Shown one piece after another: positions 1 to 28,612 of a DNA stretch of 64,000 nt (its first letter is position 1; the number at the start of each line of letters is the position of its first letter). Below the pieces are notes generated by a model. The model saw only the letters and a program-made list of their open reading frames with translations. It had not been told where the DNA came from and did not search any database. The DNA is taken from NCBI RefSeq assembly GCF_003369915.1, contig NC_046673.1, forward strand, positions 22,559,718-22,623,717. The letters run 5' to 3'. Position numbers and translations under genes: made by a program. This DNA comes from Drosophila miranda (Eukaryota; Arthropoda; Insecta; Diptera; Drosophilidae).

Positions 1-16582
<16,582 letters not shown>

Positions 16583-17451
16583 GGCGATGGCGATGGCCCG
16601 GGCTCCGGCTCCGGCTCGGGCTCGGGCTCGGGCGGGAATCGCCTTTCGCCTCGCGCCTCGCCGCTCCGGAAGCTTTCGCTCCCTCCTGCTGGTTGTTGCT
16701 CCTGCTGCTCTCTCTCTGTCTCTCTATATCGCTTTGTGTGTGGTTGTTGGTGTTTGTGGCGGTGCCTCTATTGGTGGGCGTCGGGTGGATGGTGGCTGTA
16801 CGCTCCACCTACTCTCCGTCTCCTGGTTCGGTCGGTCGGTCGGGTTTTCTCTCCGTGTCTCTCTACTGATTAAGCATTGAATTTTGCCTCAAAAGTTATC
16901 GTCAGCGTGTTTAATAAACTGCAAGATTTTACCAAAAGAAAAACACGAATAAAAAAACATTTAGCATTAGTTATTTTCCGAGATTTTTAAAAGGATTATT
17001 GAGCCAAAAACAAAAACAACAACAGAAACTAAAACTGTCACGAACAGCACACATGAAATGAAATGTGGATGGGACGAACACACAAAAAAAAAACAAGAAA
17101 TATCACCGATATACATATATGATTGGAATTTGAGTGGAAAAGAAAATGCAAACGGCGAAAAAATAAGTTTTTTGTTTTTCTTGTTTCCTTTTTTCTCCAA
17201 AGGAAACTGCGTTCAGCACACACTAACACTAGCGCACTACCTACGCAGCAGAAAAAGAGTAACTGCACTTGGCAGCTGTGCAAACGAGAAGGGACGAGAC
17301 TGCGAATCGAAATGAAAATGTTGGCTGAACATCGCCGGAATATATATCTATCAAAATAAATGAAAAATGGTTGAGAACGAGCTCCCGGAATTATGGGGAA
17401 AACGCTGTGAAGGAACAAACACACTTGCACACGCGCACGCACAGCACAGAA
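16583..17451. other. HUWE1 upstream region and probable 5' leader
   Basis: This non-coding stretch is upstream of the HUWE1 start codon. It carries runs of A and T around 16920-17200 and no frame with gene-like codon use. A start site for HUWE1 is expected here, perhaps near 17270-17320, but no TATA, Inr or DRE is strong enough to place it. A block around 17258-17280 (AGTAACTGCACTTGGCAGCTGTG) recurs, slightly changed, at 18906-18928 beyond the repeat island. Confidence 0.5.
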
Positions 17452-17539
17452 CACAGCCGAATAAGTACCCTGTAGAACCAAAGAGATCAATTGACCCCTC
17501 TCGAACTAGTTCTGCGCTGTTTACCGCGCAACTAGCTAC

Positions 17540-17636
17540 GCAACTAGTTACGCGGGAAGCGAACGCGGACCAGGTCTTCGTCGACTACAATGTACTAGTT
17601 CTGCAACTAGTTACGCGGGAAGCGAACGCGGACCAG
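17540..17636 (+). repeat. Two identical 34-bp direct repeats, period 63
   Basis: The copies at 17540-17573 and 17603-17636 are identical. Each starts GCAACTAGTTACGCGGG and ends GCGGACCAG. They form the left flank of the ACTAGT island. Confidence 0.9.
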
Positions 17637-17659
17637 TCGAAAAAGAACCGAAAAACGAA

Positions 17660-17688
17660 GCCGCCTTCGGTTTGTTTTTGAAGGCGGC
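17660..17688. other. Perfect 9-bp hairpin with an 11-nt T-rich loop
   Basis: GCCGCCTTC at 17660-17668 pairs with GAAGGCGGC at 17680-17688. It lies between the left tandem repeats and the small spliced frame of the repeat island. It could be a structural end or a transcript hairpin. Function is unknown. Confidence 0.6.
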
Positions 17689-18115
17689 AAATAACCGCAA
17701 TTCCGTGGAGTTACAGTGCCCACTCAGCTAGTTTTTACCGTGCCACGACATGCAATAAGCACCGAAATGGTAAGTTAATCGTGATATTTTACTGTAGTTG
17801 CGCTCGTGGAATGAAAGAGACAAGAATTTACACAAACAAAATGCATTTGTTTTCCTCGTTTGCTTTATGCGTTGATTTTGTTCACTTCTGTAGAACATCT
17901 AATCGCTGGAAGAGTCTTTTGTGTAAACATTTATTAAAAAAGTGGAAAAGAATTAATAAATAAATCAAATTAATATAAACAGGTACGTGCAAATATATAT
18001 TATATATTTCAAATAAAATGATGAGCAAAAGGCATTTGCGTAGACTCCGTAAGAGTGAAAGGGAAGCTAACATTGCAAAGTAAGCGTTGTGCAGGAAAGA
18101 TAACAGATAACAGCA

Positions 18116-18440
18116 ATGAAATCGATTCTCCAGCCAGCTGGCGTTTTGAGCGGCTTAAACTTTATTTTGAGTGAGGAAATTGTTCTAGCCTATAACGTCG
18201 ATGGGGTCCAAGGGAAGAAGGCCCTTAGGACCCACAAAGAATTTTTTGCAGCTTTGCTAGGTAAAATACCATTTACACTTCTAGAGATTTAAATAATTTT
18301 CATATAAATTAAAACAAATATTAATTACAGAATGTATTCCGCCTGGCGATGAGCCCCCCGAAAACACTGTGCGGAAGGCAATGCAAAGGATGAAGAAATG
18401 GGTTTTTAAGAAGAAGTGTCTTGCCAAAAACCAGGAGTAG
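18116..18440 (+). CDS. Small two-exon frame resembling the C-terminal part of DUF4806 proteins
   Basis: Exon 18116-18260 joins exon 18331-18440 through a 70-bp GT-AG intron (GTAAAA...TTACAG) and encodes 84 residues. The frame is intact across the junction. The core (EEIVLAYNVDGVQGKKALRT, then a helical stretch ending RKAMQRMKKWVFKKK) resembles the end of the DUF4806 domain found in many insect and transposon-derived proteins: a helix, the G-x-x-GK-x-A/F turn and a basic end. This is recalled from the family, not searched. An upstream exon beginning at 18018 (MMSKRHLRRL) could splice in frame through a 65-bp intron to 18114. The domain would still be shorter than usual, so this may be a decayed copy or a domesticated mini-gene. 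It sits within the ACTAGT repeat island. Confidence 0.4.
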
Positions 18441-18575
18441 GCTAAGCATCATAAAATTAAAAATTATTCGTTATAATGAAAGACATTGTGTTTTTATTTT
18501 TGTATTATTCCAGACTGCCAGATTGACTACTACCAATGGTCAGTTCGGAACTAGTTACTGGTAACTAGGTCAGAG

Positions 18576-18750
18576 CTAGCTACAGGTAATCGAAGGGTAG
18601 TCGAGTGGGGAACTAGTTGCTGGCTTTCTACTGGTAACTAGTTCGGAACTACCTCCTAGCTACAGGTAATCGAAGGGTAGTCGAGTGGGGAACTAGTTGC
18701 TGGCTTTCTACTGGTAACTAGTTCGGGTAATCGAAGGGTAATCGAGCGGG
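18576..18750 (+). repeat. 80-bp tandem repeat, two full copies and a partial
   Basis: The 71-bp block starting CTAGCTACAGGTAATCG and ending TAACTAGTTCGG is identical at 18576-18646 and 18656-18726. A degenerate third copy follows (GGTAATCGAAGGGTAATCG). Each unit contains two ACTAGT palindromes. Confidence 0.9.
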
Positions 18751-18908
18751 AACCAGGGGTGGTTCCGCCCTAGGACATGCATGTGTTAAATTCTCCGCTG
18801 AAACACATTGCGGGTAATCGATCTGGAACCAGGGAGGTGAGAATGGTAGCTAGTGCGGCACCAGTGCGGAACTAGTTGCCTGGTACCAGAGGGACAGCCG
18901 AATAAGTA

Positions 18909-20923
18909 ACTGCACTTGTCAGCTGTGAACGGAACAAAACGGAAAGGTACACTACCACTACGTTAGCAGAAATGCTGCATCCCCTCCACACTTATACCAA
19001 CGCACACACACACACACACAAATGCCAATTGGACGCACAATACATTTCCAACTGGCAACAGCCGCAAAACAGCACACGGAACACAACACACGATGAAATA
19101 ACGCGTAAGGTAAATCGGAAAAAGAGCGCGCGCGCATTAACAAGAACTTCCCGATGCGTTAGGATATAGATATAGAGTAAAATGCATTTGTAATTGTATC
19201 ATTTCTGACAGACAGACTCACACACACACCTAGCCACAGACCGGACAGGCACACGTCTATACAGGCTCAAACGCAACATGTTTGAGCGAAATGTCAAATG
19301 AGCGCCAACCGTACACCGAGACGCGGCGCCGAGCGATGCGTCAAAGAGTGGAGAAGACTGATGAAAAGGGTGGAGTGGAGCGGTGCGGTACGGAGCGGGG
19401 AAAGGAGTCGCGACGGTGGCCTGTGCGTAAGTCAAGGTTGGCCTGCGACGCAAAACAAACGGTGGGAAGGGCGGAGGAGGGGGCTCGACTTGGAAAGGGA
19501 GCCTTATGCAGCCAGAAACAGTTTTCTTTTCATCTTTTTTTACTATGAAATTTACACTTTTGCGTGCATGTACATGTATGTCTAGGTGCAGTCGTGTGTG
19601 TGTGTCTTGCGGAGCACCCCGATTTCTAGAAACACTTGGGCATTATTTTTCCGTGCGGCATTTCCTAAGATTTCTACCGACCCAAAATGCATGTGTATGC
19701 GTGCGAGTGTTGAAGAAGTCTGTTTTTTCGCCCCAGCAACAAAAACAACCAGCTCCGCTCCCTGTCTCACCCGATGCAATGCATTTTTTTCACTATGCTT
19801 TTTTTTCGAACCTCAGCCTTTTTTCTTTAATAATATAAAGTTCTTTTCACAGCCAGGCCAGACACACGCGCAATAGCAATGCATGAAATGCAAAAAAAAG
19901 AAGTCCAAAGTGGAAAAAACTACCGTGAAAAAAATGAAATTTCCACAGTCAGAACGCAGAAAACAATTAGAGTAGATGTGCGTGTGTGGATGGTTTCCTT
20001 GAAAAAAGAACTCTGATGCAATACTTACATTAATATTAAACTGCAGCATTACTACTATACTATTTTATTTTCTCTGTAAAACGCTATAATTTGGTATATT
20101 TAACAATCTCGATTTTCTTGAAATTTCAACAACCAGCAAAATGCAAATAAATGCAAGATAGGGATGATATAAATTGGCATATCAATATATCGATATATAT
20201 TGTTGGATGATAATATATTTTGTACTGGTGAAATAATTATTGTGGAACTTATCATCAATGGCACGCTTCTCATCAACTTTTCTGAATTGTTTTGTGAGCA
20301 AATGGCCACTAATTTGTATTGTTTCATGTCTTAAGGACATAAATTCACGACTTTTGATTCTGCTTATCGATGCACAGCGTAGCTTTCAAAATAGTATCGG
20401 TATTTCTGTGCGATAAATGGAACTTATCGACGTATTATTTTTTAAATTACACTATTCCGAATCACAAACGCGATTAACGATGGTTTTTTCGGTGTAGATT
20501 CGTAAAGATCTGAAATTGTATAAACTAGATGGGCATGCATGCCAGTTTCGTCCTCCTCCAATAAAATGCCTGCCTCGTTCCCTGTCGTGTGCTCTTTAAG
20601 AATATAATATAATTCTCTTCTTTGTTTTTGTTGTTGACCTGAATGCCTGTGTGGTGTGATATGTTTGATTACCCCTATCTGTCCTACAGTGGTTCGAAGA
20701 CAAGATATACTTTTCGTCATACATATATATCTCGCTGGCAGCAGACTGGCATTGTGGGATTGGATTGGCGCATCTCCTCTTCCTGATGCTGAACGGAAAA
20801 TCCACCAATATTGGATGAATTCACACATGCAGTAAAGAAATTGAATCGACATGAATATTATCTCCATATGAATTAATAAAATACAACTTCATTCGACTGC
20901 TGCCTTCCTTAATTATACTTAAT
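18909..20923. other. Intergenic region, HUWE1 side to Rpb5 3' side
   Basis: The region is AT-rich with a CA run at about 19003-19020 and GT runs near 19590. A DRE-like TATCGATA lies at 20188-20195 and further TTATCGAT variants at 20363 and 20425. No frame looks convincingly coding. The open minus frame at 20442-20867 lacks biased codon use and any known motif. Confidence 0.5.
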
Positions 20924-21380
20924 TTGTCTTTATTGAATGCTGATGGCCGGCTTGCTTCCATTTTTGTTGTGGCCAATTCGCTAGCGAAAGATAGAAAATT
21001 TACCGCTCTTCTGGGTCAGCGCCTCTCGGGCGGATATTGTGCGAATGGCGGTCCGAATCATGCGCTCTCGATATCAGCATTGCCATTGTTTCACTGGTCA
21101 TTGGCCTCAAATGCTTCAATACATGAGGCAGGCGATGAACACCACACCTCATTCATTGTAATCGAATGCCGATCAAAGATCAAATGGAGAAGGTCCAGCT
21201 TGGTCTTGATCTCCAGAGTGGCCAAGGCCAGCCACAGATCACCCATCATGACGTTAGACATGGAGCTCTGAGTTCAGGCTGAAGCGCCAGCCACGGACGT
21301 GCTGCCAACGATGAATGCAATGCTCATCGCGGAATCAACGACGGACGCGGCTTGCCCAGACAAATTCGCGACACGCCTTT
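20924..21380. pseudogene. Possible decayed coding fragment downstream of Rpb5
   Basis: This block is more GC-rich than its flanks and holds long open stretches on both strands. The plus frame 20924-21271 has 115 codons. The minus strand reads RRVANLSGQAASVVDSAMSI..., then after a stop MSNVMMGDLWLALATLEIKTK..., with two more stops later. It lies beyond the Rpb5 polyA signal at 21401-21406, so it is not part of that mRNA. I recognise no family. It may be an eroded copy of a gene or transposon. Confidence 0.25.
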
Positions 21381-21400
21381 AGCCTCGACTCGGATTGTAT

Positions 21401-21406
21401 TTTATT
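21401..21406 (-). terminator. Rpb5 polyadenylation signal AATAAA
   Basis: A canonical AATAAA (TTTATT on the plus strand) lies about 52 nt downstream of the Rpb5 stop codon. Confidence 0.7.
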
Positions 21407-21457
21407 TGTTTCTTAATCTTAATTAAAATATATATAGGCGTCATTCGACGACATATC

Positions 21458-23200
<1,743 letters not shown>

Positions 23201-24227
23201 CTAAACTGGAGAGATTAAATTTGTGGCATCAATAAAGTTGCCTGCGGAGCTTTCAAAGCTTCCGGTCTCGGCGGAAAAGAGTATCTGCTGGATGCGCATC
23301 TTGGCCCAGGAGCGGCTGTACGGATTGGTTATCTGCCGCAGCTGCGAGCCAATGCTTTGGCCAAAGTGCGTCATATCATCATCGGGATGTGGTGCGGCAG
23401 GTGCCACTAGTGGTGGTGGTGGGGCTATAGCTGGTGGATCGATCTGTTGCTGCTGCTGCTCCGACTCCGGCTGAAGGCTGCGGACTGGAGGCTGTGCTGC
23501 TCCCGGATAAGTGTATACAGGTGTGCGCTGCTGCTGCTGTGCGTTTGGTTGACTCTGGCCCGTGAGCTCCTCCTGTACTTGTGTATTTTCCTCTAAAATG
23601 GAATCATCAACAGTGAGGTCGTAGGTCATTCTGCGTCCGCAGCCATTTGTCATAGAATTATGCCGAGTGCTGCAACCATTGGGAGTGGACGATGCCACAA
23701 AATGCTGTTTGGTGCTTTCCGTATTGCTTACATAATCCGTTTCGTCACCAACCGCCGCCATTATGGCATCCTCGCTCATACTGATGTCCGAAGTTGCATT
23801 GAAGAGGATTCTGCTTGCTGGATTCACGGCTGGCGTTTTCTTTCTCTATGGATGTCGATTATGTACATTAGAAAGGGGAAACCCTATTGATGCATGTACT
23901 CACGTTCCTGCCGTGGGAATGCGAAAGGAAGGCATCGGCCAGATGGAACCAAACAAGCTTTGTGTGGTAGGGCTTGCCCTGCTCCTTGAAGCGCCTGCGA
24001 GTGCTCAGCTCCTTTGAGTAGACGGTGCGTATACTCTTGATCTTCCGCTTGATATCGTTGATCGACAGTTGTGGCACCTTGAGCTTCTCGATCATCGCGG
24101 TGTAGGCCTCCTCGCGGGCCACACGACTCTTGTAGTTCTCCAATTGGGGGTTGTACAAGCAAGGCTGCTGCTCGTAGGCCTCCAAGAACTTGCAGATTGA
24201 AATGCTGCCATCGCTCAATTTCGTCAT
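23201..24227 (-). CDS. MADF-BESS domain DNA-binding protein
   Basis: Exons 24227-23904 and 23845-23201 join across a 58-bp GT-AG intron (HGRN|RKKTPAV) to give 322 residues. An N-terminal MADF domain, a Myb/SANT-like DNA-binding fold, covers about residues 10-100 (ICKFLEAYEQQPCLYNP, then SINDIKRKIKSIRTVYSKEL, then KLVWFHLADAFL). The C-terminus carries a BESS motif for protein contacts at about residues 280-315 (HFGQSIGSQLRQI... AKMRIQQILFSAE). The middle is disordered and rich in Gln and Pro. Proteins of this type, such as Adf1, Dip3 and the hinge group, are sequence-specific transcription regulators of flies. By position it may be the CG8119 orthologue, but I could not confirm this. A TTTGGTATATTT promoter motif lies about 160 bp upstream. 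Confidence 0.88.
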
Positions 24228-24387
24228 GGCTACAGTTTTTCGTTTTCAGTTTTCGCTCTACAGGAATGGCTATTAACTGGTTAGATTTCAACTATATTAT
24301 TCTTTTCTTGTTTTTATTTTTGATTGTTTTCTAGAGCCAGTGTGACTTATCGGATTTATCTATATAAATATACGTCCGACCCTCAGA

Positions 24388-24399
24388 AATATACCAAAA
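24388..24399 (-). promoter_or_regulatory. Ohler motif 6 match upstream of the MADF gene
   Basis: On the minus strand the sequence reads TTTGGTATATTT, an exact match to the Drosophila core-promoter motif 6 consensus KTYRGTATWTTT. It lies about 160 bp upstream of the MADF gene start codon and faces that gene, so it probably marks its promoter. Confidence 0.55.
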
Positions 24400-24989
24400 T
24401 GTGCGCTCTCATTTAAAAAATATACCGTAAATGTACTGAATTTCTGAAGATTTTCATTGGCCGCTACATTTCCCGGTGGGGTTAACCTTTTCAATGGTTG
24501 GGAAATGCAGTTCCAATGATCTCCATAAATCCAGTCCAGAATAAATGACGCATGTAAGAACGATTTGAAAGCGAAAATTCAAAAAACCTGCGTATGGAAG
24601 TTTCTATACCTTTTTTTCTTAAATAAAATATTTTAAATACCTATGCTAGCACTTCATTCTACATTTTACATTTACATTACTTTTAACATGCATATCAACT
24701 GGACTTGTTTCAAAAGTCGGAGCAGGGTGGCCGTTTACGTGGTTTTATATTCTTTTCGGTATATTAACGGTTGCCAGTTCAAAACTCGCAGAAGTAGATT
24801 TTATCAAATGTACGAAATAGATTCAAGTGCACAAATATTCCAAATCTATTATAAGTTAGACGAAGTCTAGGAGACACAAAGAAATTGCGGGAATATGCCA
24901 CGGAAAATGATGGTTTGTTGCATGCTTATTTAGGAAAACCAGTTTTTTTTCATCGCTATATTTTACGGTATATTTTATCGGTAAGTCCG

Positions 24990-25000
24990 CGGTCACACTG
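24990..25000 (+). promoter_or_regulatory. Ohler motif 1 (M1BP-type) site
   Basis: CGGTCACACTG matches the Drosophila motif 1 consensus YGGTCACACTR exactly. Motif 1 is bound by M1BP at paused housekeeping promoters. The site directly abuts the first copy of the duplicated E-box module. Confidence 0.65.
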
Positions 25001-25487
25001 ATCCCGAACCGAAACACGTGCGTGTAACAGTGATAAGTTACACCATGTCTTGCTCACACACCTTTCATATTTCAATACTTTTGATGGTATTTTTGAGTAT
25101 TTTCTAGTAATTTCCAGTATTTTTCAAGAAATAAGCACATTTTCCGTCAGGTGTCTCTGTCGATAGTTACATACATATGTAGTTGGTACGTAGCACGTGC
25201 GTAGTTACCGTGTATTTACCATGTACAAATTAAATTATGCTTCATGTTTTACATTGCTTTTATTGCTTAAACCTTATTTTATTAAGGATTCAAATAAAAA
25301 TGAGTACTTGACGTTAGAAAATCTAGTAGGAAATTGATTCATTTATCGAGTAAAATTATATGATTGGCCCTGAGAGTTCTAGCAGGCTAGTAAATCTAAG
25401 CCGAATATCAAAATCGAGAAATATCAACGCAATCACGAATGGCAGCGCTGCCAGCTGAAAAGCTGTGATCCCAAACCGAAACACGTG
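25000..25487 (+). promoter_or_regulatory. Duplicated 21-bp module with a CACGTG E-box
   Basis: A 21-bp module starting GATCCC, containing AACCGAAA and ending CACGTG, occurs at 25000-25020 and 25467-25487 with one mismatch. The second copy is about 170 bp upstream of the splice donor of the ABCF2 leader exon and next to the GGCAGCGCTGCC palindrome. Two such modules suggest alternative promoters or a duplicated promoter element bound by a bHLH factor. Confidence 0.5.
25441..25452. promoter_or_regulatory. GGCAGCGCTGCC palindrome, Ohler motif 8-like
   Basis: This perfect 12-bp palindrome fits the Drosophila promoter motif 8 core GGCARCGSYSS on both strands. It lies in the probable ABCF2 promoter. 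A one-mismatch relative (GGCAGTGCTGCC) is present in the HAP40-Pis promoter at 33174-33185. Confidence 0.45.
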
Positions 25488-25653
25488 TAAACGCCTTTCA
25501 GCTGCTCTGTTGCGTGTGTGTGTTCTGTTCCCCCCTCTAAGCGGCCGCCAGCACCAGTCCGAAGGCAGATAGCCGATAATTTGCGAACCTGTGTTTTAAG
25601 ACTTCGATCCGTTCCTGTTCGCGACACCTCTATTATTTATTAAAAGTTAAAAG

Positions 25654-26599
25654 GTAAGTAATTGCACGGTCAAAGCTGTAGAAAATTCAATAATGTGCGC
25701 AATCCACACACATGCACTTTTCCCCTGCCTTTGGCTGTGTTTCTGCGAATGTCGTTCGCCGTTGGCCCTGCGTGTGTGTGTGCGTTGCGTTGCGTTGCCT
25801 TGTGTGCCCGACTATAGACTACAGGGGCAAGGTGGTAGATCGGCAGTAGTGTTTTCTAGCCCGTGTACGTACACGAGTGCTGCAATTTTTTTTGCACATT
25901 TTCTTTCTGATTTCCCTTTTCCGCCCGTCCGTTGCAGCAACGGAATTCCTTGGTATTGTGTGTAGTGTATAGTGTATGCAGGCGCTTGGCTAACTGTGAA
26001 CTGTGAATCATCGTGAAGCGCGCGAGGGGAAGCAGACGCGACGCGGAACACGAAGTGGTCCGCTCAGCAACAGTGAAACCCGCAAGCACACGCCGAAGGC
26101 ACAGTGGAAATTTTTCCGTTTTTGCTGACGCTGTCTAAATTTAAAATTGAGACCAAACCAAACATTTGTTGAAACAGTTGTTCGCTTCGCTGCGCTGCTC
26201 AGGTGCAAGGTGGGTGGTGGATGGTGGATGGTGGATGTAGGTAAGGGGTCTGTGGGGGATCACATCTACATGCATACATACATACATACATATGTAGCGT
26301 CTGTGCTGTGGGGCTGGAGAGGACGGGACGCCTGAAAGCGTGCTGCACATGCATACGCAGGTGACCCTGATTACGCAGGGCCGCCCGACAACCCTGCTGT
26401 GCAGCGTTACATGACCTTGTCGTAACAGGGGCTCTTGCGAGCAAATAATTATCCCTTTTTGGCAGATTAATGTACAAAGCAAACCCAGATTTTGTTGGCA
26501 TCTAGGCAGAAATCCAGAGAAAATAGAAAATAGAAAACGCTCGGCAACAAAAGTCCAAATAAAGTGTAATAGTGTAGTATATTTTTTGTATATTGGCAG
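25654..26599 (+). other. Probable 5'-leader intron of the ABCF2 gene
   Basis: A strong donor (AAAAG|GTAAGT) at 25653/25654 and an acceptor (TTGGCAG|A) ending at 26599 frame a 946-bp intron. It would place five leader bases, ATAAA, before the ATG at 26605. It contains a CATA tetranucleotide run near 26271-26292. The two flanking exons are inferred from splice signals only. Confidence 0.6.
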
Positions 26600-26604
26600 A
26601 TAAA

Positions 26605-28612
26605 ATGCCTTCCGACTCAAAGAAACGCGATGCGCAGCGCAAGAAGGATGCCCGCAACAAGAAGATCCAACAGATTCCCTCCACCAAGAAGGCCAACGGC
26701 CAGCCGGAGCGCGAACTGACCGAGGAGGAGAAGCTGTGCGCCAAGCTCGAGGAGGAGGCCCGCATCAGTGCCGAGGCCCGCTCCTGCACCGGCTCCCTGG
26801 CCGTGCATCCGCGCTCGCGCGATGTCAAGATCGCCAACTTCTCGATAACGTTCTTCGGCTCCGAGCTGCTGCAGGACACCATGCTGGAGCTGAACTGCGG
26901 CCGTCGCTACGGCCTGATCGGTCTCAATGGCTGCGGCAAGTCCTCGCTGCTGGCCGTGCTGGGCGGGCGCGAGGTTCCCATTCCGCCGCACATTGACATT
27001 TTCCATTTGACGCGTGAGATACCGGCCAGCTCGAAGAGCGCCCTCCAGTGCGTTATGGAGGTGGACGAGGAGCGCATCAAGCTCGAGAAGCTCGCCGAGG
27101 AGCTGGCCATGAGCGAGGAGGACGATGCCCAGGAGCAGCTGATCGATATCTACGAGCGTCTCGACGACATGTCCGCCGATCTGGCCGAGGTAAAGGCCGC
27201 CCGAATTCTGCACGGTCTTGGCTTCGACAAGGCCATGCAACAGAAACAGGCCAAGGATTTCTCTGGTGGCTGGCGTATGCGCATCGCCCTGGCCCGTGCC
27301 CTGTTCGTGAAACCGCATCTGCTGCTGCTCGATGAGCCGACCAATCACTTGGATCTGGACGCTTGCGTGTGGCTGGAGGAAGAGCTGAAGACATACAAAC
27401 GCATCCTGGTGCTCATCTCGCACTCGCAGGACTTCCTCAACGGAGTCTGCACCAACATTATTCACTTGACCGCCAAGCGCCTCAAGTACTACACCGGCAA
27501 CTACGAAGCGTTCGTACGGACACGCATGGAGCTACTCGAGAACCAGATGAAGCAGTACAACTGGGAGCAGGACCAGATATCGCACATGAAGAACTACATT
27601 GCCAGATTCGGCCACGGCTCCGCCAAGTTGGCGCGCCAGGCGCAGTCCAAGGAGAAGACCCTCGCCAAAATGGTCGCCCAGGGCCTAACCGAAAAGGTCT
27701 CCGACGACAAGGTCCTCAACTTTTATTTCCCCTCGTGCGGCAAGGTTCCCCCACCTGTGATCATGGTTCAGGTAAGCGCCTCGATTCATCAATCATTCAT
27801 CATTCAGCGCATCTATCCAGACATCTCTCTGATCCCTCGCGTGTCTCTTTGCAGAATGTGAATTTCCGGTACAACGATGAAACGCCTTGGATCTACAAGA
27901 ATCTGGAGTTTGGCATCGATTTGGACACACGTCTCGCTCTGGTGGGCCCCAACGGAGCCGGCAAGTCGACGCTGCTGAAGCTGCTTTACGGTGATCTGGT
28001 GCCCACCTCTGGAATGATCCGCAAGAACTCCCATCTGCGCATCGCTCGCTACCACCAGCATCTGCACGAGCTGCTCGACCTCGATGTCAGTCCGCTGGAG
28101 TACATGATGCACGCCTTTCCCGATGTCAAGGAGAAGGAGGAGATGCGCAAGATTATCGGCCGCTACGGCCTCACGGGTCGCCAGCAGGTCTGCCCCATTC
28201 GCCAGCTGTCGGACGGACAGCGTTGTCGCGTCGTCTTCGCCTGGCTCGCCTGGCAGGTGCCCCACCTCCTGCTGCTGGACGAGCCGACCAATCACTTGGA
28301 CATGGAGACAATCGATGCCCTGGCCGATGCCATCAATGACTTTGACGGCGGCATGGTGCTAGTTAGTCACGATTTCCGTTTGATCAATCAGGTAAGAATT
28401 CAATCGGGATTTGGAATTTGCGATTCATGATGGGATGATGATGCTGGGATGCTTATGGACGATCTTTATGAATTTTCCAGGTGGCTGAGGAGATTTGGGT
28501 GTGCGAAAAGGAGACGGTGACCAAGTGGAAGGGCGGCATTCTCGACTACAAGGATCATCTCAAGAACAAGATCACCTCAGAGAACGAAAAGAAGGCCAAG
28601 GCGGCAAAGTAG
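26605..28612 (+). CDS. CG9281: ABC-F ATPase, ABCF2 type
   Basis: Exons 26605-27771, 27855-28391 and 28481-28612 encode 611 residues, close to the 623 of human ABCF2. There are two ATP-binding cassettes and no membrane segments. Cassette 1 has Walker A (GLNGCGKSS, near residue 109), signature ([15 protein letters not shown]) and Walker B ([12 protein letters not shown]). Cassette 2 has Walker A (GPNGAGKST), signature ([16 protein letters not shown]) and Walker B ([13 protein letters not shown]). The N-terminus is a lysine-rich extension ([18 protein letters not shown]). ABC-F proteins act on ribosomes in the cytoplasm and are not transporters. The ATG at 26605 is chosen over the in-frame TTG upstream because the leader acceptor ends at 26599 and the family starts MPSD. 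Both internal introns are phase 0. Confidence 0.96.

Larger units (their letters stand above)
17452..18908. mobile_element. ACTAGT-rich repeat island bounded by a 15-bp direct repeat
   Basis: ACAGCCGAATAAGTA occurs exactly at 17452-17466 and 18894-18908. Between the copies the palindrome ACTAGT occurs about ten times in 1.4 kb, while chance predicts well under one. Tandem units sit at both flanks: a 34-bp identical pair at 17540-17573 and 17603-17636, and an 80-bp period unit at 18576-18655 and 18656-18727. A small spliced frame lies in the middle. I infer an inserted or amplified element, or a local satellite, inside the HUWE1 upstream region. I do not recognise the family. The direct repeat could be a target-site duplication or part of a larger duplication. 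Confidence 0.45.
24228..25540. other. Divergent promoter region between the MADF gene and the ABCF2 gene
   Basis: This intergenic stretch is AT-rich with islands of promoter motifs: motif 6 at 24388-24399, a near match at 24964-24976 (ACGGTATATTTT), motif 1 at 24990-25000, the duplicated E-box module at 25000-25020 and 25467-25487, and a perfect GGCAGCGCTGCC palindrome at 25441-25452. No coding frame is visible. Confidence 0.5.

Noticed and set aside
20442-20867. 141-codon minus frame between HUWE1 and Rpb5
   Set aside because: AT-rich, no codon bias, no motif, no splice context. Most likely chance.
26617-27465. 282-codon minus frame opposite the ABCF2 gene
   Set aside because: Antisense of ABC cassette 1, whose Walker and signature motifs are on the plus strand.
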